From assembly GCF_000389965.1 (NCBI RefSeq), contig NC_021191.1:4403501-4467500 (forward strand): a stretch of 64,000 nucleotides of DNA, in the 5' to 3' direction. Position 1 is the first letter of the stretch. The number at the start of each line of letters is the position of its first letter. The notes beneath the pieces were generated by a model. It saw only the letters and a program-made list of their open reading frames with translations. It did not search any database and was not told the DNA's origin. Below are positions 51,019 through 59,440 of this stretch, in pieces. This stretch comes from Actinoplanes sp. N902-109 (GTDB lineage: Bacteria > Actinomycetota > Actinomycetes > Mycobacteriales > Micromonosporaceae). The translations under genes and the position numbers were made by a program.

Positions 51019-52230
51019 ATGTCCTCCACCAGACGCCAGTTCCTCGTGATGACCGCCGGTGCCGCGCTGACCGCGGCCGCGTGCAGCGCCCCCGACTCCG
51101 GTGGCGGCACGGGGTCGACCAGCGGGCCGGTGCCCGACAAGCCGTCCGCCCCGCAGACCGTCAACGTGCTTGACGTAGCGGGCAATCTCCAGTTGACGCA
51201 AGGCATGATCGACGAGTTCGTGTCCGGTCATCCGGATGTCATCTCGAAGGTCACCTACACCAAGGCCACCGCACCGGAGCTGGTCGGCAAGGTCAAGGCG
51301 CAGCAGGCCGCCAACCGGGTCGACATCGACCTCGTGCTGACCGGCGTGGACGGGCTCGCGGCCGGCATCGGCCAGGGCTTGTGGATCGACCTGTTGCCGG
51401 CGTACGCCAACCGGGTGCCCGGCATGGGAAACTACCTGCCCGGCGCGCAAGCCATGCAGAAGCTGGCCGGCAACTCCGGCATCACGGTCACGTACTACCC
51501 GTCCGGGCCGCTCATCGAATACCTGCCCAAGAGTGTGGCCGCTCCGCCGGCGAGCGCCGAGGCGCTGCTCGAGTGGGCCAAGCAGAACTCCGGTGGATTC
51601 CAGTACGCGCGCCCGTCGAACTCGGGCCCCGGCCGTACCTTCCTGATGGGATTGCCGTATCTGCTCGGCGACAGCGACCCGCGCGACCCGGCCAACGGCT
51701 GGGCCAAGACCTGGGCCTACCTCAAGGAACTCGACCAGCACGTCGCGCTGTACCCCTCGACCACCAGCGAGACGATGAAGAACCTGGCCAACGGCTCGGC
51801 CAAGATCATCGCGTCGACCACCGGATGGGACATCAACCCGCGCGTGCTCGGCACAGTGCCGAAAGAGGCGAAGATCGGGACGCTGCGGGGCTTCCGATGG
51901 ATTACCGACGCGCACTACGCGGTCGTGCCGAAGGGCGTCTCGACCGACAAGCAGGCCGCCGTTCTCCTGCTGATCGCGTCGATGTTGACGCCCCAGCAGC
52001 AAGCCAAGGCGTACGACAAGGGGTACTTCTACCCGGGGCCGGCGATCAAGGACGTCACGCTGGCGATGGCGCCCGAGGACAGCCGCAAGGCCATCGAGGA
52101 GTTCGGCCGTCCCGAGTACGAGGCCCTGATCGCCCAGAACCCGCTCGAAGTCCCGTTGGACGCCACGTCGCTGGTCGCCGCGTTCGACCGGTGGGACCGC
52201 GAGGTCGGCGGCAACAAGGTGAAGAAGTGA
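51019..52230 (+). CDS. ABC transporter substrate-binding lipoprotein
   Basis: This 403-residue protein has a twin-arginine-like, lipoprotein signal (STRRQFLVMTAGAALTAAAC, lipid Cys22), indicating a Tat-exported lipoprotein. The mature part is a type-2 periplasmic-binding fold of the PotD/AfuA/iron-binding branch (NVLDVAGNLQLTQGMIDEF, FPSNSGPGRTFLMGLPYLLG-like blocks). In the operon it should capture a sugar acid or sugar phosphate; polyamine or iron are the classic ligands of the branch and cannot be excluded. It overlaps the ATPase gene by 4 bp. Confidence 0.9.
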   Translation: MSSTRRQFLVMTAGAALTAAACSAPDSGGGTGSTSGPVPDKPSAPQTVNVLDVAGNLQLTQGMIDEFVSGHPDVISKVTYTKATAPELVGKVKAQQAANRVDIDLVLTGVDGLAAGIGQGLWIDLLPAYANRVPGMGNYLPGAQAMQKLAGNSGITVTYYPSGPLIEYLPKSVAAPPASAEALLEWAKQNSGGFQYARPSNSGPGRTFLMGLPYLLGDSDPRDPANGWAKTWAYLKELDQHVALYPSTTSETMKNLANGSAKIIASTTGWDINPRVLGTVPKEAKIGTLRGFRWITDAHYAVVPKGVSTDKQAAVLLLIASMLTPQQQAKAYDKGYFYPGPAIKDVTLAMAPEDSRKAIEEFGRPEYEALIAQNPLEVPLDATSLVAAFDRWDREVGGNKVKK

Positions 52231-53429
52231 GCGAGTTCCAGCAGCTGCGGCTGGACGGCGTGACGCGCCGGTTCGGCGGCACCGACGCGCTCGCCGGGCT
52301 GAGCCTGACCATCCGGCGCGGCGAGTTCATCGCACTGCTCGGCCCGTCCGGCTGCGGCAAGTCCACCGCCCTGAACTGCCTGGCCGGTCTGCTCCCGCTG
52401 AGCAGCGGCAGCATCTGGCGCGACGACGTACGACTGGACACGCTGCCCGCCGAACGCCGCGGGTTCGGCATGGTGTTCCAGAACTACGCGCTTTTCCCGC
52501 ACATGAGCGTGCGCGGCAACATCGCCTTCGGTCTGCGCATGCGCCGGCTGCCCCGCGCGGAGGTCACCCGCCGCACCGACGAGGCGATCCGGCTGGTGCG
52601 GCTGGCCGAGCACGCCGGCAAGCTGCCCGGCCAGCTCTCCGGCGGTCAGCAGCAGCGCGTCGCCATCGCCCGCGCGGTGGTGCTCGAACCGGCACTCGTG
52701 CTGATGGACGAACCGCTGTCCAACCTCGACGCGAAGCTACGACTGGAGATGCGTACGGAGATCCGTCGACTGCATCAATCCCTGGGGTTGACGACGGTCT
52801 ACGTGACGCACGACCAGGAGGAGGCGCTGTCGCTCGCGGACCGCCTCGTCGTGCTGCGCGACGGGCGCGTGCAGCAGATCGGCACGCCGGAGGAGGTGCA
52901 CACGCAACCGGCAAACCGGCACGTCGCCGACTTCATGGGGTACCGCAACATGCTGCCGATGGTCTTCGCCGACGGCTTCGTGGAGGGGTGCGGCCTGCGT
53001 CTGCGCGGCACCGCGGCGGGGGAGCTGCACAACGGCGACGCGGTCGAGGCGGCGATCCGCCCGGAGGACATCCAGGTGCTCGACCGGGCGGCGCCGGGTT
53101 CCGCGGGAGCCGGTGCGGGCGTCGAGGTGACGGTCGAGGTGGTCGAGTACCAGGGGCGGGAGGTCGCCGCCGAGGTGCGGACCAGTGACGGGACCCTGCT
53201 GCATGTGCGGACCGGGCAGCGGTTGGCGCCGGGGGACAAGATCCGGGTGACGTTCTCGTCGTCGCGGCTGCTGCTGTTCCCGGAAGTGGACGGCGGCGGT
53301 CCGCGCGCGGGGGACGGCGGTCCGCGCGCGGGGGACGGCGGTCCGCGCGCGGGGGACGGCGGCACTCTCGAGGACGGCGGAGCGTCTGTGGTCGAGAGCA
53401 CGCCGAGGTCGGAAGGCGGTGCGGCATGA
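52227..53429 (+). CDS. ABC transporter ATPase (PotA/AfuC type)
   Basis: This 400-residue ATPase has Walker A GPSGCGKST (39-47), Q-loop MVFQNYALFPH, signature LSGGQQQR, Walker B VLMDEP and H-loop VTHDQEEA, followed by a TOBE/OB regulatory domain (about 235-350). A Gly/Arg-rich tail (about 355-385) holds three GGPRAGD-type repeats. It powers uptake with the two permeases. The GTG start overlaps the upstream stop and its own stop overlaps the next ATG (ATGA), indicating tight translational coupling. Confidence 0.95.
   Translation: MSEFQQLRLDGVTRRFGGTDALAGLSLTIRRGEFIALLGPSGCGKSTALNCLAGLLPLSSGSIWRDDVRLDTLPAERRGFGMVFQNYALFPHMSVRGNIAFGLRMRRLPRAEVTRRTDEAIRLVRLAEHAGKLPGQLSGGQQQRVAIARAVVLEPALVLMDEPLSNLDAKLRLEMRTEIRRLHQSLGLTTVYVTHDQEEALSLADRLVVLRDGRVQQIGTPEEVHTQPANRHVADFMGYRNMLPMVFADGFVEGCGLRLRGTAAGELHNGDAVEAAIRPEDIQVLDRAAPGSAGAGAGVEVTVEVVEYQGREVAAEVRTSDGTLLHVRTGQRLAPGDKIRVTFSSSRLLLFPEVDGGGPRAGDGGPRAGDGGPRAGDGGTLEDGGASVVESTPRSEGGAA
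53295..53357 (+). repeat. 21-bp in-frame repeat in the ATPase tail
   Basis: Three perfect copies of a 21-bp unit (GGCGGTCCGCGCGCGGGGGAC plus phase shift) encode three copies of a seven-residue GGPRAGD element. They lie in the linker after the OB domain and look like a recent expansion. Confidence 0.8.
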
Positions 53430-54319
53430 CGGTGGTTCCGGCGCGGGTGGCGTTGCGGCACCGGCTGGCTGACCGGGGTGTCGACATGCAGCTGTTGCTG
53501 CTGGTGCCCGCCACCCTGTTCATCGCGGCACTGTTCATCTATCCGTTCTGCTACGGACTGGGACTGTCGTTGCAGCCGGCGCAGGGCACCGTGTTCTCGG
53601 CGTACCAGCAGTTCTTCACCGACGCCTACCAGCGGGACACCATCCTCACGACGCTGCGGATCGCGTTGCCCGCCGCCTTGCTCAACGTGGTGGCCAGTGT
53701 GCCGATCGCGTACCGGATGCGCGGGCGTTTCCGCGGCAAGCGTTTGCTGACGACCATCCTGGTCGTGCCGATCACGCTGGGGACGGTGCTGACGGCCGAG
53801 GGGCTGCTGGGCTTCCTCGGGCCGACCGGATGGCTGAACCGGACGTTGATCGACGCACGACTGATCGATCAACCGTTGACGCTGACGCACAACTACTGGG
53901 GTGTGTTCCTGTCCCTGGTCATCACCGGGTTCCCGTTCGCCTTCCTGCTCGTGCTCTCCTACCTGTCGGGCATCGACCCGAGCCTGGAACGCGCCGCGGC
54001 AACGCTCGGAGCGGGCTGGGCGCCACGGTTCTTCCGGATCACGCTGCCGTTGCTCGCACCGGGGCTGGCGACCACGTTCTGCCTCACGTTCGTGCTGGCG
54101 TTCAGCGTCTTCCCGTCGGCCATCCTGGTCGGTGACCCGTCCGGCTCCACCCGGGTCATCTCGATCGCCGCGTACGAGGCCGCCTACGTCCGGTACGACT
54201 ACGCGGGCGCGTCGGCCGCGGCGCTGATCATGGGTGCCGTCGAGCTGGTCGTCATCGCCGTCGTGCTGGGGTTGCGCAGCCTGCTCTACACCGGCACGAC
54301 CTCGGGAGGGAAGGGCTGA
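53426..54319 (+). CDS. ABC transporter permease 1
   Basis: This 297-residue permease has six transmembrane segments and the inner-membrane EAA-like loop ERAAATLGAGWAPRFFRITLPLLAPG, which contacts the ATPase. It resembles the PotB/AfuB/CysT branch. It is overlapped by 4 bp with the ATPase gene and by 1 bp with the next permease gene. Confidence 0.93.
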   Translation: MTVVPARVALRHRLADRGVDMQLLLLVPATLFIAALFIYPFCYGLGLSLQPAQGTVFSAYQQFFTDAYQRDTILTTLRIALPAALLNVVASVPIAYRMRGRFRGKRLLTTILVVPITLGTVLTAEGLLGFLGPTGWLNRTLIDARLIDQPLTLTHNYWGVFLSLVITGFPFAFLLVLSYLSGIDPSLERAAATLGAGWAPRFFRITLPLLAPGLATTFCLTFVLAFSVFPSAILVGDPSGSTRVISIAAYEAAYVRYDYAGASAAALIMGAVELVVIAVVLGLRSLLYTGTTSGGKG

Positions 54320-55215
54320 TGGCTCGTGCGGAAGTCGCCGTCGCGCAGGCTGGGAAGGGCGCACCCGGAGGGAACGGGCCGAGGGCTCGCAAGGTTGTCG
54401 CCAGCCCCGCGGCCTGGCTGGTCTGGGGCGCGGTCACCATCTTCTTCATCGGCCTGGCCGGGGTGGTCGGCTCGGTGGTCGTCAACTCGTTCGGCACCCG
54501 CTGGTTCGACACGTGGTTGCCGCAGGGCTGGACCAACGACTGGTACGGGCAGGCCTGGGACGAGTTCACGTTGCTGCCCGTCCTCGGCGTCACGCTCACG
54601 GTGTGCCTGCTGGTGACCGCCGTCTCGGTGCTGGTCGGTGTGCCCGCGTCCTACGTACTGGCCCGCCGCTCGTTCCCCGGCCGGCGCGCGGTCTACCTGA
54701 TGTTCCTGCTGCCCATTCTGATGCCGCCGATCACGTACGGCATCCCGCTGGCGACGGTGCTCTACAAGTACGGGCTGGCCGGGCACCTGTCCGGGGTGGT
54801 GCTGGCCAATCTCGTGCCGTCGATCCCGTTCGTCATCCTGACCATGACACCGTTCATCGAACAGATCGATCCGGCGGTGGAACGGGCGGCACGCATGTGC
54901 GGTGCTCGGACGGCACAGATCTTCCTGCGGATCCTGGCACCGTTGCTGATCCCGGGCATCCTGGCGGCGAGCATCCTGGTCGTGGTTCGTACCGTGGGGA
55001 TGTTCGAACTGACGTTCCTGACCGCCGGCCCGGATTCCCAGACGCTGGTGGTGGCGCTGTTCTACTCGATGTCGGCCTCCGGCATCCGAGCCCAGCAGTC
55101 GGTCGACGCGATGGCCGTCATCTACACGTTGATGATGTTGATCCTCCTGGTCGTCGCGCTGCGTTTCGTCAACCCCACGCAACTGGTGGCCCGCGTCAAG
55201 GAAGACGTCGAATGA
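54319..55215 (+). CDS. ABC transporter permease 2
   Basis: This 298-residue permease has a polar N-terminus (1-30) and six transmembrane segments, with the EAA-like loop ERAARMCGARTAQIFLRILAPLLIPG. It pairs with permease 1. A 4-bp ATGA-type overlap joins it to the dehydratase gene, so all six genes from LacI onwards are probably made from one message. Confidence 0.93.
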   Translation: MARAEVAVAQAGKGAPGGNGPRARKVVASPAAWLVWGAVTIFFIGLAGVVGSVVVNSFGTRWFDTWLPQGWTNDWYGQAWDEFTLLPVLGVTLTVCLLVTAVSVLVGVPASYVLARRSFPGRRAVYLMFLLPILMPPITYGIPLATVLYKYGLAGHLSGVVLANLVPSIPFVILTMTPFIEQIDPAVERAARMCGARTAQIFLRILAPLLIPGILAASILVVVRTVGMFELTFLTAGPDSQTLVVALFYSMSASGIRAQQSVDAMAVIYTLMMLILLVVALRFVNPTQLVARVKEDVE

Positions 55216-56420
55216 TCATCACCGAGGCCCGGGTCGTCGTCTGCTGCCCGGACCGCAACTTCGTCACGCTCAAGCTGGTCACCGACGAGGGGGTGACCGG
55301 CGTGGGCGACGCGACGCTCAACGGGCGCGAACTCGCCGTGGCCGCCTACCTCACCGAGCATGTCGTCCCCACGTTGATCGGTCGCGACCCGGCTCGCATC
55401 GAGGACACCTGGCAGTACCTCTACAAGGGCGCGTACTGGCGGCGGGGGCCGGTCACGATGAGCGCCATCGCGGCCGTCGACACCGCGCTGTGGGACATCA
55501 AGGGCAAGGTGGCCGGGCTACCGGTCTACCAACTGCTGGGCGGCCGGTCGCGCAGCGCGGTGACCGTGTACGGGCATGCGAGCGGAACCGACATCGACGC
55601 GGCGCTCGCCGACGTGGCCCGGCTCGTCGACCTCGGCTACCGCGCCGTGCGGGTGCAGACCGCGATCCCGGGGCTCGGCAGCACGTACGGAGTGGGGAAG
55701 GGGGGACCCACCTACGAGCCGGCGGATGCGGCGGTGCCCACCGAGAACGTCTGGTCGACGCCGCTGTACCTGGCGCACGTGCCGAAGGTGTTCGCCGCCG
55801 TGCGCGACGAGTTCGGCCCGGCGTTGCGACTGCTGCACGACGTGCACCACCGGCTCACCCCGATCGAGGCGGCCCGGTTGGGGCGCAGCCTCGAGCCGTA
55901 CCAGCTGACCTGGATGGAGGACCCGGTGCCGGCCGAGCTGCAGAGCGGCTTCCGGCACATCCGTCACCACACCACCACCCCGATCGCGGTGGGGGAGGTG
56001 TTCAACTCGGTGTGGGACTGCCAGCAGCTGATCACCGAGCAGCTCATCGACTACATCCGGGCGACCGTGGTGCACGCCGGCGGCATCACCCATCTCAGAC
56101 GCATCTTCGACCTGGCGGCGCTGTACCACGTCCGCAGCGGTTCGCACGGCGCGACCGACCTGTCCCCGGTGTGCCTGAGCGCGGCGCTGCACCTGGACGT
56201 GAGCATCCCCAACTTCGGCTTGCAGGAGTACATGAGCCACACCCCGTTGACGGACCGGGTGTTCCCGCACGGCTACCGCTTCGACGATGGCTGTCTGCAC
56301 CCGTCGGAGGAACCAGGGCTGGGCGTGGACATCGACGAGGAACTGGCCGCGCAGTACCCCTACCGGGCGGCGTCGTTGCCGGTGAACCGGCTGGAGGACG
56401 GCACCATGCACAGCTGGTGA
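55212..56420 (+). CDS. manD: D-mannonate dehydratase (enolase superfamily)
   Basis: This 402-residue protein closely follows characterised ManD enzymes, including length, YLYKGAYWRRGPVTMSAIAAVDTALWDIKGK and the C-terminal PVNRLEDGTM. All key residues align by number: Arg147, Tyr159 (TYGVGK), metal ligands Asp210, Glu236 and Glu262, His212 and His312. It dehydrates D-mannonate to 2-keto-3-deoxygluconate in the hexuronate pathway. Some ManD-like proteins have very low activity or act on D-gluconate; the full active site and the transporter context argue for a real catabolic role. No KDG kinase or aldolase gene follows. Confidence 0.95.
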   Translation: MIITEARVVVCCPDRNFVTLKLVTDEGVTGVGDATLNGRELAVAAYLTEHVVPTLIGRDPARIEDTWQYLYKGAYWRRGPVTMSAIAAVDTALWDIKGKVAGLPVYQLLGGRSRSAVTVYGHASGTDIDAALADVARLVDLGYRAVRVQTAIPGLGSTYGVGKGGPTYEPADAAVPTENVWSTPLYLAHVPKVFAAVRDEFGPALRLLHDVHHRLTPIEAARLGRSLEPYQLTWMEDPVPAELQSGFRHIRHHTTTPIAVGEVFNSVWDCQQLITEQLIDYIRATVVHAGGITHLRRIFDLAALYHVRSGSHGATDLSPVCLSAALHLDVSIPNFGLQEYMSHTPLTDRVFPHGYRFDDGCLHPSEEPGLGVDIDEELAAQYPYRAASLPVNRLEDGTMHSW

Positions 56421-56431
56421 CCGGAGCCGGG

Positions 56432-56857
56432 CTACGAGTTCTTCGCGGAGCCGGGGGTCCAGCCGGAGATGTCCTTCAGCCGGCCCCGCCACAGCCCGGT
56501 GTCGGCGACGCCGTTGATCCGGGCGTTGCGCAGATGGATGTAGCGCGTCGGCTCGGACAGCGCGAGGTGTTGCTTGTGCGTCACCTCGAGACCCGCATCG
56601 CGGACCTTGACCGCCTGGTGGGCCAGGTCGGACTGCTCCTTCACGAATTCCGCCATGCCGGTGTAGAAGGCGTCCTCGTAGTTGTTCAGCTCGCTCACCT
56701 CGGCGAACCACTGCCACTGCGGGATGAGCTCGCCGTCGACCTGCAGCCCGCCGACGGTCAGGCTCAGCGGGACGCCCGGGTCGGCCCGCTCGATCAGCTG
56801 GTCCATCAGCGAGACGTACGTGGCCAGCACGCTGTCCGGTTCCGCCCACTCGGACAT
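56432..56857 (-). CDS. Hypothetical protein, possibly GvpU-like
   Basis: This 141-residue protein starts at ATG 56857 (MSEWAEPDSVLATYV) after GGGGGTGG. A central segment, VPLSLTVGGLQVDGELIPQ, followed by a helical stretch and HLRNARINGV, resembles proteins annotated as gas-vesicle accessory GvpU, but no gas vesicle gene is present and I am not sure of the family. It is soluble. It converges on the mannonate operon, with 11 bp between stops. Confidence 0.6.
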   Translation of the reverse strand: MSEWAEPDSVLATYVSLMDQLIERADPGVPLSLTVGGLQVDGELIPQWQWFAEVSELNNYEDAFYTGMAEFVKEQSDLAHQAVKVRDAGLEVTHKQHLALSEPTRYIHLRNARINGVADTGLWRGRLKDISGWTPGSAKNS

Positions 56858-57148
56858 GATCACCACCCCCGTCTGCGAACTCTAGGCGAGCCGGCGGTCC
56901 CGGCGGACGAGAACGCCCGTTCGGGGTGCCCGCGGCTCCGCCTCGCGGCGATGAAGACGCAGGTCGGGCGGCTGCCGGCCGCGCTCGGTTCGGTGACCGG
57001 GCCGGTTGGTGATCGTTGCGTACGGGACCGGGCCGGTGCGGCCGGAATGATCACCGAGAGTCGTGAATCCGACGTGATGCGTATGTCACGTGCTTCGAGG
57101 CATACTCGGCCGGAGAGTCGCTGCGGCGGGGGCTCTACCCTTGACGGC

Positions 57149-57406
57149 GTGACAGATCTAGAAGAAGCCGTCGAGCTCGAGGCGGGCCCCGAGCTCATCG
57201 CCACCCACTACCTGACGAGCATCGAGGACGCCGTCGAGCATCTGCGAGCCGCCAGCCAGCTGGGACTCGGGGTGCGCCTGCGGACGTACCTCGAACCGGA
57301 GGACGACGGCGAGACCCTGGCCGAGCGCTGGGAGCTGGAGTTGCTGACCTCTTCGCCGGTGCACCACGACGACGCCGCGCCCCACGAAGACGCCGCGGCT
57401 GAGTGA
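57149..57406 (+). CDS. Small acidic hypothetical protein, 85 aa
   Basis: The 85-residue protein is highly acidic (many Glu/Asp) with a predicted alpha/beta core (IEDAVEHLRAASQLGLGVRLRTYLEP) and a His/Asp-rich tail (HHDDAAPHED). No family is recognised. GTG 57149 is 7 bp after a TACCCT box and has no ribosome site, so it is probably leaderless. The stop lies 22 bp before the DEAD-box helicase start, so they may be co-transcribed. Confidence 0.7.
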   Translation: MTDLEEAVELEAGPELIATHYLTSIEDAVEHLRAASQLGLGVRLRTYLEPEDDGETLAERWELELLTSSPVHHDDAAPHEDAAAE

Positions 57407-57428
57407 CGGACCGGACCCGGAGTTGATG

Positions 57429-59243
57429 ATGACTGAGCACCCTGTTGATGAGGAGCCCGCCGGCTTCGCCGGGCTGGCGCTGCGACCGGAGTTGCTCACC
57501 GCCCTGGGCAACCTCGGCTACGAGGAGCCCACGCCGATCCAGCGGGAGGCCATCCCGCCGCTGCTGGCCGGGCACGACGTGCTGGGCCAGGCGGCCACCG
57601 GCACGGGCAAGACCGCCGCGTTCGCGCTGCCGCTGCTGCACACGCTGGCTGCCGACCTCGCCGGGGACGGCAACGAGCCGGCCGGCGCCGTCCGTGCCGG
57701 CGGTGAGCGCGGCCGGGCCACCGACGACGGTGGCCAACGGCCCGGGACGGCTGGTGACGGCGGCGACCGGGCCCGGGACGCCGGGCCGGGCGCGCTGGTG
57801 CTGGTGCCGACCCGCGAGCTGGCCGAGCAGGTGTCGCAGGCTGTGCACCGCTACGGCCGCGGGCTCGGCGTGCGGGTGCTGCCCGTCTACGGCGGGCAGC
57901 CGATCGGGCGGCAGCTGCACGCGCTCAAGCGCGGCGTCGACGTGGTCGTCGGCACACCCGGGCGGGTGCTCGACCATCTGTCCCGCGGCACCCTCGACCT
58001 GACCGGCATCCGGACGGTCGTGCTGGACGAGGCCGACGAGATGCTCGACATGGGCTTCGCCGAGGACATCGAGGCGATCCTCGACGAGACGCCCGGCGAG
58101 CGGCAGACCGTGCTGTTCTCGGCCACCATGCCGCCGCGCATCGACGCGATCGCCCGGCAGCACCTGCGCGAACCGGTGCGCATCCAGATGGGCCGGCCCG
58201 CGTTGCCGCCGGGCGAGCTGCCCCGGGTGCGGCAGAGCGTCTACTTCGTGGCGCGGGCGCACAAGGCCGCCGCCCTCGGTCGGGTGCTCGACGTCGAGGC
58301 GCCGACCGCGGCGATCGTCTTCTGCCGTACGCGAGAAGAGGTCGACGAGCTCACCGAGGTCCTCAACGGCCGGGGTTACCGGGCTGAGGCGCTGCACGGC
58401 GGGCTGAGCCAGGACCAGCGCGACCGGGTCATGGGGCGGCTGCGGAACGGCACCACCGAGCTGCTGGTCGCCACCGACGTGGCCGCCCGTGGGCTGGACA
58501 TCGAGCAGCTCACGCACGTGGTCAACTACAACGTGCCGTCGGCGCCCGAGGCGTACGTGCACCGCATCGGGCGGGTCGGCCGGGCCGGGCGGGAGGGTTC
58601 GGCGATCACCCTCGCCGAGCCGCGTGAGCAGCGCATGCTGACCGCGATCGAACGGCTCACCCGCCAGCCCATCGCGGTCGAGGCGGTGCCGTCCGTGTCG
58701 GACCTGCGGGCCCGGCGGCTCGAGCTGACCCGGGCGTCGATCGAGGAACGGCTCGGCGACGACGACCTCGATCGCTTCCGCGGCATCCTCGACCGCCTCA
58801 CCGAGGACAGCGATCTGGAGACGGTGACGCTGGCCGCGATCAAGATGCTGCACGAGGCGGCCGGGGGCAACGGCGACGACGTCGAGATCCCGTCGGTCGC
58901 GCGGGTGCCCCGCGACAAGCCCCGTGACAAGTTCCGCCGTGACGATTCCCGTACGAACGACCGCACCGGCCGCCCGGTGCGCGGCAAGCCGGCCAGCGCG
59001 GGGTCGGCCCGGTTGTTCCTCGGCATCGGCAAGCGCGCCGGCCTGCGCCCGCAGGACATGGTCGGCGCGATCGCGGGGGAGTCCGGGCTCAACGCCCGCG
59101 ACATCGGCGCCATCCAGATCCAGGACCGCTACACCCTGGTCGAGGTGCCGGAACCCGCCGCCGACATGGTCATCGCCGCCCTGCGCCGGGCCACCATCCG
59201 CGGCCGCAAGGCCACCGTCCGCCGGGAGCGCCCCCTGTCCTGA
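57429..59243 (+). CDS. DEAD-box RNA helicase with DbpA domain
   Basis: This 604-residue protein has the Q motif (GYEEPTPIQ), Walker A ATGTGKT (about 55-61), PTRELA, the DEAD motif in VVLDEADEML (about 199), SAT and HRIGRVGRAGR, followed by a linker and a C-terminal DbpA RNA-binding domain (about 520-600: ARLFLGIGKRAGLRPQDMVGAIAGESG). It should unwind structured RNA, as CsdA/DeaD does in ribosome assembly and cold shock. An acidic Gly/Asp-rich insert of about 45 residues lies between motifs I and Ia (57660-57790). ATG 57429 is six bases after GGAG. Confidence 0.95.
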   Translation: MTEHPVDEEPAGFAGLALRPELLTALGNLGYEEPTPIQREAIPPLLAGHDVLGQAATGTGKTAAFALPLLHTLAADLAGDGNEPAGAVRAGGERGRATDDGGQRPGTAGDGGDRARDAGPGALVLVPTRELAEQVSQAVHRYGRGLGVRVLPVYGGQPIGRQLHALKRGVDVVVGTPGRVLDHLSRGTLDLTGIRTVVLDEADEMLDMGFAEDIEAILDETPGERQTVLFSATMPPRIDAIARQHLREPVRIQMGRPALPPGELPRVRQSVYFVARAHKAAALGRVLDVEAPTAAIVFCRTREEVDELTEVLNGRGYRAEALHGGLSQDQRDRVMGRLRNGTTELLVATDVAARGLDIEQLTHVVNYNVPSAPEAYVHRIGRVGRAGREGSAITLAEPREQRMLTAIERLTRQPIAVEAVPSVSDLRARRLELTRASIEERLGDDDLDRFRGILDRLTEDSDLETVTLAAIKMLHEAAGGNGDDVEIPSVARVPRDKPRDKFRRDDSRTNDRTGRPVRGKPASAGSARLFLGIGKRAGLRPQDMVGAIAGESGLNARDIGAIQIQDRYTLVEVPEPAADMVIAALRRATIRGRKATVRRERPLS

Positions 59244-59440
59244 CAGCCGCGTCAGCGGCGCGCTCACCCCGAAGGACGCCGCGGCCCTTCACCGACCGCC
59301 CGTCGGAGAAGGCTCCGCCGACTGGTTCGCGCCTGTGTCATCACGGGCGAGGACCAGTCGGCGCGAGCGCGCGCGTCGCTGCCGTGGCTGGCGTGCGGGT
59401 GGATCGAAGGAGGTCTGGGGGCGGCGTTAGGGTCGGTGCC

